Assembly (NCBI RefSeq): GCF_001375555.1
Contig: NZ_CTDZ01000009.1
Coordinates: 1,171,758 to 1,235,757, forward strand
DNA: 64,000 nucleotides
Direction of reading: 5' to 3'
DNA from: Numidum massiliense
GTDB lineage: Bacteria > Bacillota > Bacilli > Thermoactinomycetales > Novibacillaceae
Positions within the stretch are counted from its first letter, which is position 1, and the number at the start of each line of letters is the position of its first letter. Of the stretch, positions 35,415-44,664 are shown one piece after another. The position numbers were made by a program, and so were the translations under genes. The notes beneath the pieces were generated by a model, which was not told the DNA's origin, did not search any database, and saw only the letters and a list, made by a program, of their open reading frames with translations.

Positions 35415-36776
35415 GTGAGATTAAACAAAATATGGCTGTCTGCACTTGTCTTCTTGTTACTTATGTCTACAGTGTTAGGTTGTAGTTCCAGCAATACGGA
35501 TGGTGGCAAAGAAGGAAAGACAAAAGATGTCGTCAAAGAAGACGGTAAAGTCGTGATCGATTTTTGGCATTCGATGGGTGGTACACCCGGGGATGCGTTA
35601 ACTGAGCTCGTCGATCAGTTTAACGATCGCCAAGATAAAATCAAAGTGTCACTCGAGTTCCAAGGGGATTACGAAGAGGCGATCAACAAACTGAAAAACG
35701 TGGCCGGTACCGATAAGGCACCTGCAATCATGCAAATTTACGAAATAGGTACCCGTTTCATGATTGACAGCGGCTATGTTAAACCGATGCAGGCGTTCAT
35801 CGACGCCGACAACTACGATATTAGTGCACTGGAAGAAAATATTTTAGGTTACTACACGGTCGACGACAAATTGTACTCGATGCCGTTTAACTCTTCGAAC
35901 GCGGTAATGTTTTACAATAAAGACGCCTTTAAGGAGGCAGGGCTCGATCCGGAAAAACCGCCGCATACGTTTAGCGAGATTGAAGAAGCGGCGAAAAAGT
36001 TGACGACGAATGACCGTTCTGGATTCGCGATTCTCATTTACGGCTGGTTTTTTGAGCAGTTGATGGCCAACCAAGGGGCTCCGATGGTGAACAACGACAA
36101 CGGGCGAGCTGAACCGGCGACGGAGGCTCTTGTAAACAGCAAGGAAGGTGAGCACGTCTTCGCCTGGTTACAAAAGATGCACAAAGACGGGGTGCTCGGT
36201 AATTTTGGCCGCAAGTGGGACGACATTCGCGCCGCTTTCCAAGCGGAAAAAGTAGCGATGTACCTCGACTCGACCGCTTCGACGGCAGCGAACATTAAGG
36301 ATGCGTCCTTCGAAGTCGGTACCGCTTATATTCCCGTACCGGACGGCACGGACCCGCAAGGGGTCATCGTCGGCGGTGGGTCGCTATGGATGATGGACGG
36401 CATCGCCGAAGAGTCGCAGCAGGCGGCGTGGGAGTTCATCAAGTTTTTGACTCAGCCGGAACAGCAAGCGTTTTGGGCGGTCAATACGGGCTATTTCCCA
36501 GTAACGAAAAAAGCGTACGACGAACCGCTTATGAAGGAGAACTTGAAGGAATACCCACAGTTCCAAACGTCGATCGACCAGTTGCACAACACAAAGTTGA
36601 GTCCGGTCACCCAAGGGGCGTTAATCGGCGTTTTTCCAGAGGTTCGGGCGAACATCGAGGATCAAATTGAACGGCTTTACGAAGGAAGTGTCGAGCCGCA
36701 GGAGGCGCTTGACTCCGTCGTGCAGAAGGTGAACAAAGCGCTCGAAGTGTACAACAAGACGAACAGCAAGAAATAA
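35415..36776 (+). CDS. extracellular solute-binding lipoprotein of a sugar-type ABC importer
   Basis: This 453-residue protein has a signal peptide (WLSALVFLLLMSTVLG) and lipobox LGCSSS, so it is anchored outside the membrane. The mature part is a family 1 (UgpB/MalE-like) binding protein: VVIDFWHSMGGTPGD, APAIMQIYE, MPFNSSNAVMFYNKDAF and GGGSLWMM motifs. UgpB-type glycerol-3-phosphate or oligosaccharide binding is plausible. No permease or ATPase genes are adjacent, so it is an orphan component. GTG at 35415 after GGGAGAGAGC (TTG at 35412 also possible). Confidence 0.85.
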   Translation: MRLNKIWLSALVFLLLMSTVLGCSSSNTDGGKEGKTKDVVKEDGKVVIDFWHSMGGTPGDALTELVDQFNDRQDKIKVSLEFQGDYEEAINKLKNVAGTDKAPAIMQIYEIGTRFMIDSGYVKPMQAFIDADNYDISALEENILGYYTVDDKLYSMPFNSSNAVMFYNKDAFKEAGLDPEKPPHTFSEIEEAAKKLTTNDRSGFAILIYGWFFEQLMANQGAPMVNNDNGRAEPATEALVNSKEGEHVFAWLQKMHKDGVLGNFGRKWDDIRAAFQAEKVAMYLDSTASTAANIKDASFEVGTAYIPVPDGTDPQGVIVGGGSLWMMDGIAEESQQAAWEFIKFLTQPEQQAFWAVNTGYFPVTKKAYDEPLMKENLKEYPQFQTSIDQLHNTKLSPVTQGALIGVFPEVRANIEDQIERLYEGSVEPQEALDSVVQKVNKALEVYNKTNSKK

Positions 36777-36812
36777 AATAATTAGCACTAGACGGGAAAT
36801 AAGCGCCCGATG

Positions 36813-36850
36813 TGACGGCAACCACCCGCGTGAGGCGATGGTTGCCGTCA
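36813..36850. terminator. 12-bp hairpin between convergent genes
   Basis: TGACGGCAACCA (36813-36824) pairs perfectly with TGGTTGCCGTCA (36839-36850). It serves the solute-binding protein gene; the stop of the convergent membrane gene lies in the stem. No T-run. Confidence 0.6.
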
Positions 36851-37327
36851 GGGGCGCGTGTCAGTTTGTAAATAAGAACGTCCGCCGTTGTTTGCGTACA
36901 TGAGTCGGTTGCGAGCAGTGGATGGCTGCTCGGAAAAGGAGTGACTTTTGACGAGGCGAAGTGGCGCCTTCTGGCGTTCCTTCGCTTGTTCGTGGGTCGA
37001 AAAAATGACAGACAGTGGTGCGGTTTGCCCCCTATTTCCGTTACCGTCGATTACCGTGAGGCGACGTTTCATGCGGCGGCGCCTATACACAGGTCCGGTG
37101 AACAGCAGTCGCACGCCATACGCGGTGAGGATCGCATTGCCGACAAAAAAGAAGATGTAAAGGAAGTGAACGTACGTCCCTAAGTTAGTGGAAAAACTGA
37201 TGGTGTAAGCGACCCACATGGCAGTTATGAACGGTAGTTGGACTAAAGCTAGTTGCTGGTTTTCGATCCACAACAAGAACGGTGCCGCGCAGCTGGCGAT
37301 CAATAGGCATACGATCAAGACGTCCAT
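36848..37327 (-). CDS. hypothetical membrane protein
   Basis: Not recognised. 159 residues from the ATG at 37327 (GAGGGGGACG upstream): three hydrophobic spans (LIVCLLIASCAAPFLLW, LVQLPFITAMWVAYTIS, VHFLYIFFFVGNAILTAYG) followed by a basic, probably cytoplasmic tail (RRRRMKRRLTVIDGNGNRG). A longer frame to 37678 has no ribosome site. The 347-bp stretch upstream to nagZ holds its promoter region and the nagZ terminator. Confidence 0.6.
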   Translation of the reverse strand: MDVLIVCLLIASCAAPFLLWIENQQLALVQLPFITAMWVAYTISFSTNLGTYVHFLYIFFFVGNAILTAYGVRLLFTGPVYRRRRMKRRLTVIDGNGNRGQTAPLSVIFSTHEQAKERQKAPLRLVKSHSFSEQPSTARNRLMYANNGGRSYLQTDTRP

Positions 37328-37553
37328 CGATTCGTCCCCCTCATACGAAATTGCGATGTTTGCAAACGCGCGATTGTGGCAAACTAAGTAACGATTTGTG
37401 AACGTTATGTTACAATTAGTATACCACAAGCACCACACAATGACACGTCGATTCGTATAAGTTAGAGCGTTATACAAAAAAGTTGACCAGCAGGATGGCG
37501 GTAAACGGCATGCACGAAGGACTTCCAACACGAATGACTCGCCAACCGCAAAC

Positions 37554-37587
37554 AAAAAATCCCGTAACGAGGGCGAGTTACGGGATT
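37554..37587 (-). terminator. terminator of nagZ
   Basis: On the minus strand AATCCCGTAAC (37587-37577) pairs with GTTACGGGATT (37568-37558) followed by TTTTTTG. It is a strong intrinsic terminator about 90 bp past the stop. Confidence 0.88.
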
Positions 37588-37674
37588 GTTGGCGATGAAA
37601 AGGTGTATTGGCGATGAGAAGGTGTATACGTAGGACACTCGTACACGTAGCGTGGTCGCAGCGGAAACCGATGT

Positions 37675-39042
37675 TCACGGTACGTACTTTTGTAACAACT
37701 GCTCAATTTCGCGGTTGATGGAGGCGACGCCGACACGATCGACCGGTAAATCCGTTATGCGATACGCGCGTTTTAACGCCAAAATACGGTACACGCTTTC
37801 GTCGATGCGCTGTTCAGAAAGCGTACGATCTGCTACTGCTTTCCGTAACGCTTCGATGACTGCGACGGTGTTGTCGTACTCGTGGCACACTAACAATAGA
37901 TCGGTACCAGCGGCGACGGCAGTCACTGCTGCTTCTCCGATGTCATACTGTTCCACAATCGCCCCCATCGTCAAATCGTCACTGACGACGACACCGCCAA
38001 ATGTTAGTTGTTCGCGCAGCAAATCGGTGATGACTGCTTTCGATAACGAGGCGGGATGGTCAGGGTCGAGTTGCGGCAGTAAAATGTGGGCGATCATGAC
38101 AGCGTCGGCCCCTTGTGCGATCGCCTGCTTAAACGGTACGAGCTCGAATGCGTCGAGGCGTTCCACATCGTGAGTGACGACGGGCAAGCCGACGTGGGAA
38201 TCGACGGACGTGTCGCCGTGCCCGGGAAAGTGTTTCACGACGGGAATGACGCGTTCGGCCTTCATTCCTTGTAGCGTTGCAAGCCCTAGTTTGCTGACGA
38301 CTTTAGCGGTTGCACCGAACGAGCGGTCACCGATGACCGGATTATCCGGATTGCTGTTAATGTCTAACACGGGCGCAAAGTTTGTGTTAAAGCCGAGTGT
38401 TTTTATTTCTCGCGCAATGACGCGTCCAATTTCATACGAAAACGTGCGGTCGTTCACGGTGCCGATCCGTTCGCTCGTCGGCAGTGGTACAAACGAGTCC
38501 GGCATGCGACTAACCGTCCCACCTTCTTCGTCCACACCGAAAAAGAGGGGCACCTTATTTTTGGCATTCAACTTTTTTAACGCATTGAGCAGCGTACGCG
38601 TTTGTTCCGCATCTTGTATGTTGCGCTCGAACAAAATAATGCCGCCGACGCGGTACGTTTGGATCAGCTGTTTGGCGTGTTCATCGCTCGTGTAGCCGTC
38701 TACGCCAGTGAAGACTAGTTGGCCGATCTTTTCCTCGAGCGACATCTTGCTAATTTGTGCTTTGAGCGGATCAGCGGGCGGTTTCGGTTTCGATTGCGAT
38801 GGTTGCTTCTGTTGTCGCTCGCTTTGCTCCTTCCTACCTTGCGTCTGTTTTTGATCGTCCGTACGATTCGCGCCTGTAGAATTCGTTCCCTTCGTTTGCT
38901 TCGCGTCTGCGGCGCGGTTTTCTGCACGTTCATCGGTCTTGTCGCCGTCTGCTTGGCAGCCAAACAGTAAACTAAACGCTATTAAACTAATGAACCACAA
39001 GTAGACAACGTTTTTTACACCTTGATTGTGTCTCTTATGCAT
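37675..39042 (-). CDS. nagZ: beta-N-acetylhexosaminidase lipoprotein (GH3, NagZ)
   Basis: This 455-residue glycoside hydrolase family 3 enzyme releases N-acetylglucosamine from muropeptides in cell-wall recycling. The signal peptide ends in LLFGC (lipobox, Cys about 29), followed by a charged Gln/Lys-rich linker to about residue 90. The catalytic domain holds KHFPGHGDTSVDSH (the His-Asp general acid/base loop of NagZ) and VVSDDLTMGA (nucleophile Asp). The length suggests a one-domain form without the C-terminal domain of B. subtilis NagZ. ATG after AAGGATGTGA. Confidence 0.9.
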   Translation of the reverse strand: MHKRHNQGVKNVVYLWFISLIAFSLLFGCQADGDKTDERAENRAADAKQTKGTNSTGANRTDDQKQTQGRKEQSERQQKQPSQSKPKPPADPLKAQISKMSLEEKIGQLVFTGVDGYTSDEHAKQLIQTYRVGGIILFERNIQDAEQTRTLLNALKKLNAKNKVPLFFGVDEEGGTVSRMPDSFVPLPTSERIGTVNDRTFSYEIGRVIAREIKTLGFNTNFAPVLDINSNPDNPVIGDRSFGATAKVVSKLGLATLQGMKAERVIPVVKHFPGHGDTSVDSHVGLPVVTHDVERLDAFELVPFKQAIAQGADAVMIAHILLPQLDPDHPASLSKAVITDLLREQLTFGGVVVSDDLTMGAIVEQYDIGEAAVTAVAAGTDLLLVCHEYDNTVAVIEALRKAVADRTLSEQRIDESVYRILALKRAYRITDLPVDRVGVASINREIEQLLQKYVP

Positions 39043-39333
39043 GTTTCACATCCTTCGTGGACAATTTTATCTATAGACTAACAAAAAACGCGTGTTGCGT
39101 CTCCTATGAAATAGCAGACTACTTAATCGGTCATCGCCAGTATCATTTCCACGTCACGAATAATGGGCGAATTTTTTCGTATGTAGCGCGCGACGCGCGG
39201 CCGCGGAGCGGTCATGTCGTTTGTCAAAAAATGCGCGCTATACTATAATACACAAAAGCGCTAAAGTACGCCTGAACGTATTCCGTGCAATTGTGCTATG
39301 ATAGAACAATATTTATGTGAGAGGAAGACGAGC

Positions 39334-40497
39334 ATGCGTTATCTTACTGCAGGTGAATCACACGGGCCACAGTTGACGGCCATTATCGAAGGGCTGCCGA
39401 GTAACGTACCGCTTTCCGCGGAACAGATCAACGAACAGATGGCGCGGCGACAAAAAGGTTACGGCCGCGGCAACCGCATGAATATCGAAAAAGACCGCGC
39501 GCAAATCGTGTCCGGTGTGCGTTTTGGCAAAACGACGGGAGCGCCGCTCACGCTCGTCATCGAAAATAAAGATTGGAAGCGTTGGACCGACGTGATGCAG
39601 ATCGAAGCAGGTGGCGTCGACGAAAGTAAGCGCCGCGTGTCGCGTCCAAGGCCAGGACACGCCGATTTAAACGGTGCGATCAAATACGGGCACCGCGACA
39701 TGCGCAACGTACTCGAGCGCTCGAGTGCGCGTGAAACGGCGGCGCGGGTAGCGGTCGGGGCGGTAGCGCGGCAGTTGCTCGCGCACCTCGGCATCGAGAT
39801 CGCCGGTCACGTCGTGCGCATCGGGGCCGCGGGGACGGTACCGACTCCGGATGTGCCTGTAAGCGAGTTGCGCGAACGGTCGGAGGCGTCGCCGGTGCGC
39901 TGCATCGACGAACAACTGGAACAGCAAATGATCGCCGCCATCGACAAAGCGAAAAAGGAAGGCGACACAGTTGGCGGGGTCGTCGAAGTGATCGCCAGCG
40001 GCGTGCCGGTCGGCCTGGGCAGCCACGTCCATTGGGACCGCAAATTGGACGCGCGCCTCGCACAAGCGGTCATGAGTGTGCAGGCGTTTAAAGGGGTCGA
40101 GTTCGGCATCGGCTTCCGCGCCGGCGAGCGGATGGGTTCGGAAGTGCACGACGAAATTGCTTGGACAGCTGAACGTGGCTATTACCGTAAGACGAATCGC
40201 CTCGGTGGGTTTGAAGGCGGCATGACGTCAGGGGCGCCGATCGTCGTCCGCGGCGTGATGAAGCCGATTCCGACGTTGTACAAACCGCTGCAAAGTGTGG
40301 ATATCGACACGAAAGAGCCGTTTGCAGCAAGTATCGAGCGCTCAGACAACTGTGCCGTACCAGCAGCGAGCGTCGTCGTCGAAGGGGTTGTCGCGTGGGA
40401 AATTGCACGCACCGTTTGCGAGACGTTCAGCAGTGACACGTTCGCTTCGCTTCAGCGGGAGATCGCCGCGTACGCACAGCACGCAAAGGAGTTTTAG
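39334..40497 (+). CDS. aroC: chorismate synthase
   Basis: This 387-residue FMN-dependent lyase makes chorismate from EPSP. Signatures [46 protein letters not shown] with [17 protein letters not shown], and [12 protein letters not shown] are present. The ATG at 39334 has AGAGGAAG upstream; the listed earlier frame has none. It starts the aroC-aroB-aroH operon (2 and 1 bp spacings). Confidence 0.95.
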   Translation: MRYLTAGESHGPQLTAIIEGLPSNVPLSAEQINEQMARRQKGYGRGNRMNIEKDRAQIVSGVRFGKTTGAPLTLVIENKDWKRWTDVMQIEAGGVDESKRRVSRPRPGHADLNGAIKYGHRDMRNVLERSSARETAARVAVGAVARQLLAHLGIEIAGHVVRIGAAGTVPTPDVPVSELRERSEASPVRCIDEQLEQQMIAAIDKAKKEGDTVGGVVEVIASGVPVGLGSHVHWDRKLDARLAQAVMSVQAFKGVEFGIGFRAGERMGSEVHDEIAWTAERGYYRKTNRLGGFEGGMTSGAPIVVRGVMKPIPTLYKPLQSVDIDTKEPFAASIERSDNCAVPAASVVVEGVVAWEIARTVCETFSSDTFASLQREIAAYAQHAKEF

Positions 40498-40499
40498 CG

Positions 40500-41615
40500 A
40501 TGGCAAACGGCGCAACGCTACACGTCGATTTAGGAGAGCGGTCGTATCCGATCCACATCGCTGCCGATTTACTGTCCAACTTGCCTTCCCTACTCGCTGC
40601 GCGCGATGTCACGACGCAGCATCCACTGTTTGTCGTGACGGACGAAAACGTCGACGCTCATTACGGATCGGACGTGCTTCTGTCGCTGCGGCTGGCAGGT
40701 TACCGCGTGCACAAAAGTGTCGTACCACCCGGCGACCGCTCGAAGTCGCTCACCGTATTGGAGCGGCTCGTCGCGGAAGCGTTAGAGGCGGGGTTAGACC
40801 GGAGCGGCGTCGTCCTCGCGCTCGGGGGAGGCATGATCGGCGACTTGGCCGGTTTTTTTGCCGCTAGTTTCATGCGCGGCATTCGCTATGTGCAACTGCC
40901 GACGACGTTACTTGCCCACGACAGCAGTGTTGGCGGTAAAGTCGCGGTCAACCACCCATTGGCGAAAAACGTCATCGGCGCCTTCCACCAACCGCTAGCC
41001 GTCATTTATGACATTGCTACGCTACAGACGCTTTCAACGCGGGAGCGACGGTCCGGTTTTGCCGAACTTCTGAAGCACGGATTTATTCGCGACGCAGCGC
41101 TGCTCGACGACGTGAGCGAAAATCGCGAGTCGCTGTTGGCTGTAAAGTCGCCGTACATCGAAGAGGCGATTTTACGCGGCTGTCGCATTAAGGCCAACGT
41201 CGTTGCCAACGACGAACGCGAGCAAGGCTTGCGCGCGATATTAAACTACGGGCACACGATCGGGCATGCGATCGAAGCGTTAGGCGGCTTTAGTCGCTTT
41301 ACGCACGGCGAAGCGATTGCGATCGGCATGGTCGGGGCGGCGATGGTAGGGGAAAAACTCGGCACGGTGCGCGAAGACGTCGTCACGCCGACGCGCAAGC
41401 TACTTGCCGCTTACGGGCTACCGACCGCCTTGCCGGAGTCATTTGCCGAGGACGACATCGTCGCCCGCATGAAACACGACAAAAAGAATCGCGCAGCGGA
41501 ACTCGTCATGGTGCTTCCGACGAAGTGGGGCGACGTCGATATTTTTTCCGGCATTTCTGAAGCTGTCGTACGCGACGTACTGACAGCGTTAAAAAATCCT
41601 GCGGAGGAGGGGTAA
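40500..41615 (+). CDS. aroB: 3-dehydroquinate synthase
   Basis: This 371-residue NAD- and metal-dependent enzyme cyclises DAHP to dehydroquinate. NAD-binding GGGMIGDLAGF, PTTLLAHDSSVGGKVAVNHP and zinc-ligand region LNYGHTIGHAIEA are intact. The ATG is 2 bp after aroC, with AAGGAG upstream. Confidence 0.95.
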   Translation: MANGATLHVDLGERSYPIHIAADLLSNLPSLLAARDVTTQHPLFVVTDENVDAHYGSDVLLSLRLAGYRVHKSVVPPGDRSKSLTVLERLVAEALEAGLDRSGVVLALGGGMIGDLAGFFAASFMRGIRYVQLPTTLLAHDSSVGGKVAVNHPLAKNVIGAFHQPLAVIYDIATLQTLSTRERRSGFAELLKHGFIRDAALLDDVSENRESLLAVKSPYIEEAILRGCRIKANVVANDEREQGLRAILNYGHTIGHAIEALGGFSRFTHGEAIAIGMVGAAMVGEKLGTVREDVVTPTRKLLAAYGLPTALPESFAEDDIVARMKHDKKNRAAELVMVLPTKWGDVDIFSGISEAVVRDVLTALKNPAEEG

Positions 41616-41616
41616 G

Positions 41617-41991
41617 ATGAAGGTGCGAGGTATTCGCGGTGCGACGACCGTCGAACACAACCGGACAGAGGACATTTTGCGCGAGACAGCGGCGTTGCTC
41701 GAAGAGATCGTCGCTCGCAACGGCATTGAGGCGGATGAGATCGCTAGCGTGTTTATTACAGTGACGCCTGATCTGAATGCGACGTTTCCGGCGCGGGCGA
41801 TTCGCTCGATGGCTGGGTGGAAGCACGTCCCACTCATGTGTGGACAGGAGATTGCCGTCCCGGACAGTTTGCCGAAGTGCATTCGCCTCATGCTCCTCGT
41901 CAATACGGAGCTCACGGCGCAAGAGGTCGCGCACGTGTACTTGAAAGGTGCTGTCGCGCTGCGGCCCGATTTAGCGCAAGTGAACGGGTGA
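41617..41991 (+). CDS. aroH: chorismate mutase (AroH type)
   Basis: This 124-residue trimeric chorismate mutase of the B. subtilis AroH fold converts chorismate to prephenate. VRGIRGATTVEHN at the start, SVFITVTPDLNATFPARAIR and the C-terminal RLMLLVNTE with VAHVYLKGAVALRPDL are characteristic. ATG one base after the aroB stop, AGGAGGGG upstream. Confidence 0.95.
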   Translation: MKVRGIRGATTVEHNRTEDILRETAALLEEIVARNGIEADEIASVFITVTPDLNATFPARAIRSMAGWKHVPLMCGQEIAVPDSLPKCIRLMLLVNTELTAQEVAHVYLKGAVALRPDLAQVNG

Positions 41992-42253
41992 AACCGATTC
42001 GTAAGGTAGCGTTGAGGTTGCATGCAGCAAGACGATATTGATCATCCCGACGAGCAACAGCAACCAAAGTCACACGATCCCTTCACCTCCTTCTTTTACA
42101 ACGAATAGTTTTCCCCCTTGTACTTACAACATAGCGGAATACTTAGCAAATATTCGACTAGTAGCCTGCGCTCCCTGCTCTTTACTGAATCGGGGGGAAA
42201 CTTTTTTAGCTCCAAATATGGGCTACCTCTGGGGGATCACCTTGCCTATAATA

Positions 42254-42296
42254 AGGGGAATCCCTCATACCGTTAGGAAGGGAAAATCTTTATAAT
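42254..42296 (+). promoter_or_regulatory. promoter with NreC-box-like palindrome upstream of the 96-residue unknown
   Basis: AGGG-GAAT-CCCT (42254-42265) lies upstream of a perfect -10 TATAAT (42291-42296), with no -35 consensus at the usual place. The palindrome centre (42259.5) is 31.5 bp before the -10, a position suited to an activator near -43. The same geometry occurs at 49.2 kb. The start codon (42319) is about 16 nt after the predicted transcription start. The rest of the 327-bp gap from aroH holds nothing else recognisable. Confidence 0.55.
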
Positions 42297-42318
42297 GGTA
42301 GGTGAAGGGGGGAAGGCC

Positions 42319-42609
42319 ATGCGTGCGTTTTTACAGGTGAGTAACGAACGGACAGCGGCTCGCATTTTGCGTTTTTTACAGTTAGATCCGGAGCAGGCAA
42401 AGCTTACCGATGTGTGTCGGCAGGCGCAGTTTTTTCTCGACACTCTAAAAGAAGAAGCCACCCCCATCTTGTACGGAAAGGTACTCGCCGTTAACGACAT
42501 CGGCTTAACGCTCGAATTTAACGACCGCGTCGCCCGTTACGTCAGCTTTATTCCGTGGCATGCGGTGCACGAATTTAAAATGTCTACTATCTTAAGTTTG
42601 CAAAAATAA
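42319..42609 (+). CDS. unknown 96-residue protein under a predicted NreC-type box
   Basis: No family recognised. The N-terminal half is helical (MRAFLQVSNERTAARILRFL, then DVCRQAQFFLDTLKEE). The C-terminal half looks like a small beta-barrel (LYGKVLAVNDIGLTLEF, RVARYVSFIPWHAV, HEFKM), which by eye recalls Sm/SH3-like folds; that is speculation. The ATG at 42319 has AGGGGGGAAGG upstream; an ATG at 42295 falls inside the predicted -10 and is excluded if that promoter is real. A strong terminator follows, so it is monocistronic. Confidence 0.6.
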   Translation: MRAFLQVSNERTAARILRFLQLDPEQAKLTDVCRQAQFFLDTLKEEATPILYGKVLAVNDIGLTLEFNDRVARYVSFIPWHAVHEFKMSTILSLQK

Positions 42610-42641
42610 GCCTCCCACGATGCGGTTGTGGGAGGCTTTTA
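42608..42641 (+). terminator. terminator after the 96-residue unknown
   Basis: AAGCCTCCCAC (42608-42618) pairs with GTGGGAGGCTT (42628-42638), then TT. Confidence 0.85.
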
Positions 42642-42787
42642 CATTCGTTTTAGTTGGTGGGTTGGGTGGTGAAGACTGGGGTAGCGGAGATGGCGCGACA
42701 GAAACTGCCGCGGGTAGAGATAAATCGTCGGTGCTAGTAATAGTGTATACTGATGCATAAAACCTCGTACGCTAGGAGGGTCAGCAA

Positions 42788-44284
42788 GTGTTACTGCGTT
42801 ATTTTTATAACGAAAAATTGGCGCACGCGTCGTACCTCGTCGGGTGTCAACAGACGGGGGAAGCGATCGTGATCGATCCGGCGCGGGACGTCACACCGTA
42901 TCAGCGAGTGGCACAAGCGGAAGGTCTGCAAATCGTGGCAGCGACGGAAACGCACATTCACGCTGATTTTGTCTCGGGCGCGCGTGAATTGGCTGAGCAG
43001 TGGCAAGCGAAGCTCTATTTGTCTGCCGAGGGGGGTAAGGATTGGCAGTATCGCTATGTGGGACAACTGGGGCACAGGCAGTGCGGCGGAAGTGACAACT
43101 ACGAGCTGGTACGTGACGGTGATCGCTTTACAGTCGGGAACGTCGCGTTCGACGTGATGCACACGCCCGGGCATACACCGGAAAGCATGTCGCTCTTACT
43201 CACCGACTGCGGTGGGCAGGCGGAGCGGCCGATGGGTATTTTTACTGGCGATTTCGTGTTTGTCGGCGACGTCGGTCGGCCAGATTTGCTAGAAAAAGTA
43301 GGCGGCGCGGCAGGGAGCGCCGTCTCCGGGGCGCGGGCGATGTTTCGTTCGCTGCAAACATTCAAGCAGCTGCCCGATTACGTGCAAGTGTGGCCTGCGC
43401 ACGGTGCCGGTAGTGCCTGCGGAAAGGCGCTTGGGGCTGTACCGTCTTCAACAGTCGGTTACGAGAAATTGTACAACTGGGCCCTTGCGCACACTGACGA
43501 AACAGCGTTTGTCACGGCGTTACTCAGTGGCCAGCCGGAGGCGCCAACATATTTCGCAGCGATGAAACAGGTGAACAAAGATGGGCCGCCATTGTTGAAA
43601 GAGTTACCGCAACCGGAACGGATCCAGACGGGTGAGCGACTGCGCGAGCTACTCCCGTCACGTGCCCGCATCGTCGATACGCGTCCGTGCGACGCGTTCG
43701 CGAAACGGCATGTGGCGGGGACGATCAACATACCGTACAACCGCTCGTTTACGAACTGGGCCGGTTGGTTAATCGACGACACAAGACCGCTTTACTTTTT
43801 AGTTGCTGCTGAAGCTGTCCCTGACATGTTACGCGATTTACGCGCGATAGGTATCGACCGCGTCGCCGGATACATGCATCTCGACGACGCGTTTACCCAA
43901 TGCGCGGACTTATTTAATGAGTCGTACCGCGAAGCGGAACCGGCGGAAATGTGCGAGCCGATCGCCGTAGGCGATGTCACGCTCATCGACGTGCGCAACA
44001 GGGACGAGTGGCAGGAGGGGCACATCGCCGGCGCCCATCATATGATGCTTGGCACATTGCCCGAGGGGCTAGATGAAGTGGATGAACTGATTGAACGAAC
44101 GAGCGGGAAGCCACTCCTGTTGCAGTGCCGCTCGGGAGCCCGTTCCGCGATCGCAGCTAGCATTTTGCAAGCGTATGGCGTGAAAGAGGTCGTTAACTTG
44201 CAAGGTGGCATCGATGACTGGCAAGCGAAGGGATTGCCAGTCGTGCGCCCGTCTGTGCAAAAGTTCCCTTGCGAACGCAAGTAG
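42788..44284 (+). CDS. metallo-beta-lactamase fold protein with two rhodanese domains (persulfide dioxygenase-like)
   Basis: 498 residues. Residues 1-240 form an ETHE1/CstB-like metallo-beta-lactamase domain: THIHADF (His56, His58, Asp60), MHTPGHTPES, FTGDFVFVGDVGRPDL and WPAHGAGSACG, which provide a mononuclear iron site for persulfide oxidation. The first rhodanese domain (about 265-370) has FLVAAEAVPDM where the active Cys should be, so it is inactive. The second (about 385-490) has LLQCRSGARS with the catalytic Cys. Such proteins oxidise or detoxify sulfane sulfur. GTG start after TAGGAGGGTC; monocistronic. Confidence 0.88.
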   Translation: MLLRYFYNEKLAHASYLVGCQQTGEAIVIDPARDVTPYQRVAQAEGLQIVAATETHIHADFVSGARELAEQWQAKLYLSAEGGKDWQYRYVGQLGHRQCGGSDNYELVRDGDRFTVGNVAFDVMHTPGHTPESMSLLLTDCGGQAERPMGIFTGDFVFVGDVGRPDLLEKVGGAAGSAVSGARAMFRSLQTFKQLPDYVQVWPAHGAGSACGKALGAVPSSTVGYEKLYNWALAHTDETAFVTALLSGQPEAPTYFAAMKQVNKDGPPLLKELPQPERIQTGERLRELLPSRARIVDTRPCDAFAKRHVAGTINIPYNRSFTNWAGWLIDDTRPLYFLVAAEAVPDMLRDLRAIGIDRVAGYMHLDDAFTQCADLFNESYREAEPAEMCEPIAVGDVTLIDVRNRDEWQEGHIAGAHHMMLGTLPEGLDEVDELIERTSGKPLLLQCRSGARSAIAASILQAYGVKEVVNLQGGIDDWQAKGLPVVRPSVQKFPCERK

Positions 44285-44355
44285 AGAATCGGAGGAGCGG
44301 GCAGGCGGCAAAAACTCGCGAGTTTAGCACACTGTCAGTCACTTTCCAAATCGCG

Positions 44356-44385
44356 GACCGTCTCGCTGCGGGCGGTCTTTTTTTC
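44356..44385 (+). terminator. terminator after the MBL-rhodanese gene
   Basis: GACCGTC (44356-44362) pairs with GGCGGTC (44371-44377), then a run of seven or more Ts. Confidence 0.75.
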
Positions 44386-44490
44386 GTCTTCGTATGGTGA
44401 TCGTAATGAAGGCGCTTTAATATTTTTAAAAAGAATACGTGTTCAACGATGTGTCCAAATAGCGCGTCCTCCTTCTAAACGCCTCTCATT

Positions 44491-44507
44491 TTAAACACTT
44501 TGTTTAA
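44491..44507. promoter_or_regulatory. palindrome TTAAACA-CTT-TGTTTAA upstream of gldA
   Basis: A perfect 7-bp inverted repeat with 3-nt centre lies 158 bp before the glycerol dehydrogenase start, in a 380-bp intergenic region. A possible operator. A TATAAT at 44621-44626 with weak TTGGTC at 44600 (15-bp spacer) could be the promoter. Confidence 0.4.
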
Positions 44508-44664
44508 GGTGAATTTTGGCATGTATTCGCGATATTGTCAAGAAGTTGCCAGGTTTCAAGCGACAAGAAAAGTGTCACATAACTGTAACCTAGAAGGTGT
44601 TGGTCCTTTATGATCTCACCTATAATAGACATGAAAGGTATCAATTGGAAAAGGGGACATCGTA

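Noticed and set aside
37652-38695. Plus-strand ORFs of 173 residues opposite nagZ
   Set aside because: Shadow frames of a well-supported GH3 gene; no ribosome sites or recognisable domains.
42247-42252. TATAAT upstream of the AGGG-N4-CCCT palindrome as the main -10
   Set aside because: No -35 at proper distance; the later TATAAT at 42291 gives the geometry shared with the oxidase promoter and a short leader with a good ribosome site.
42038-42295. 85-residue ORF between aroH and the 96-residue unknown
   Set aside because: No ribosome site, low-complexity composition, and it covers the predicted promoter region.
42788-43000. Loss of a metal ligand in the MBL motif (HADF instead of HADH)
   Set aside because: Persulfide dioxygenase-type enzymes bind a single iron and do not need that second-site histidine, so the change does not imply an inactive enzyme.
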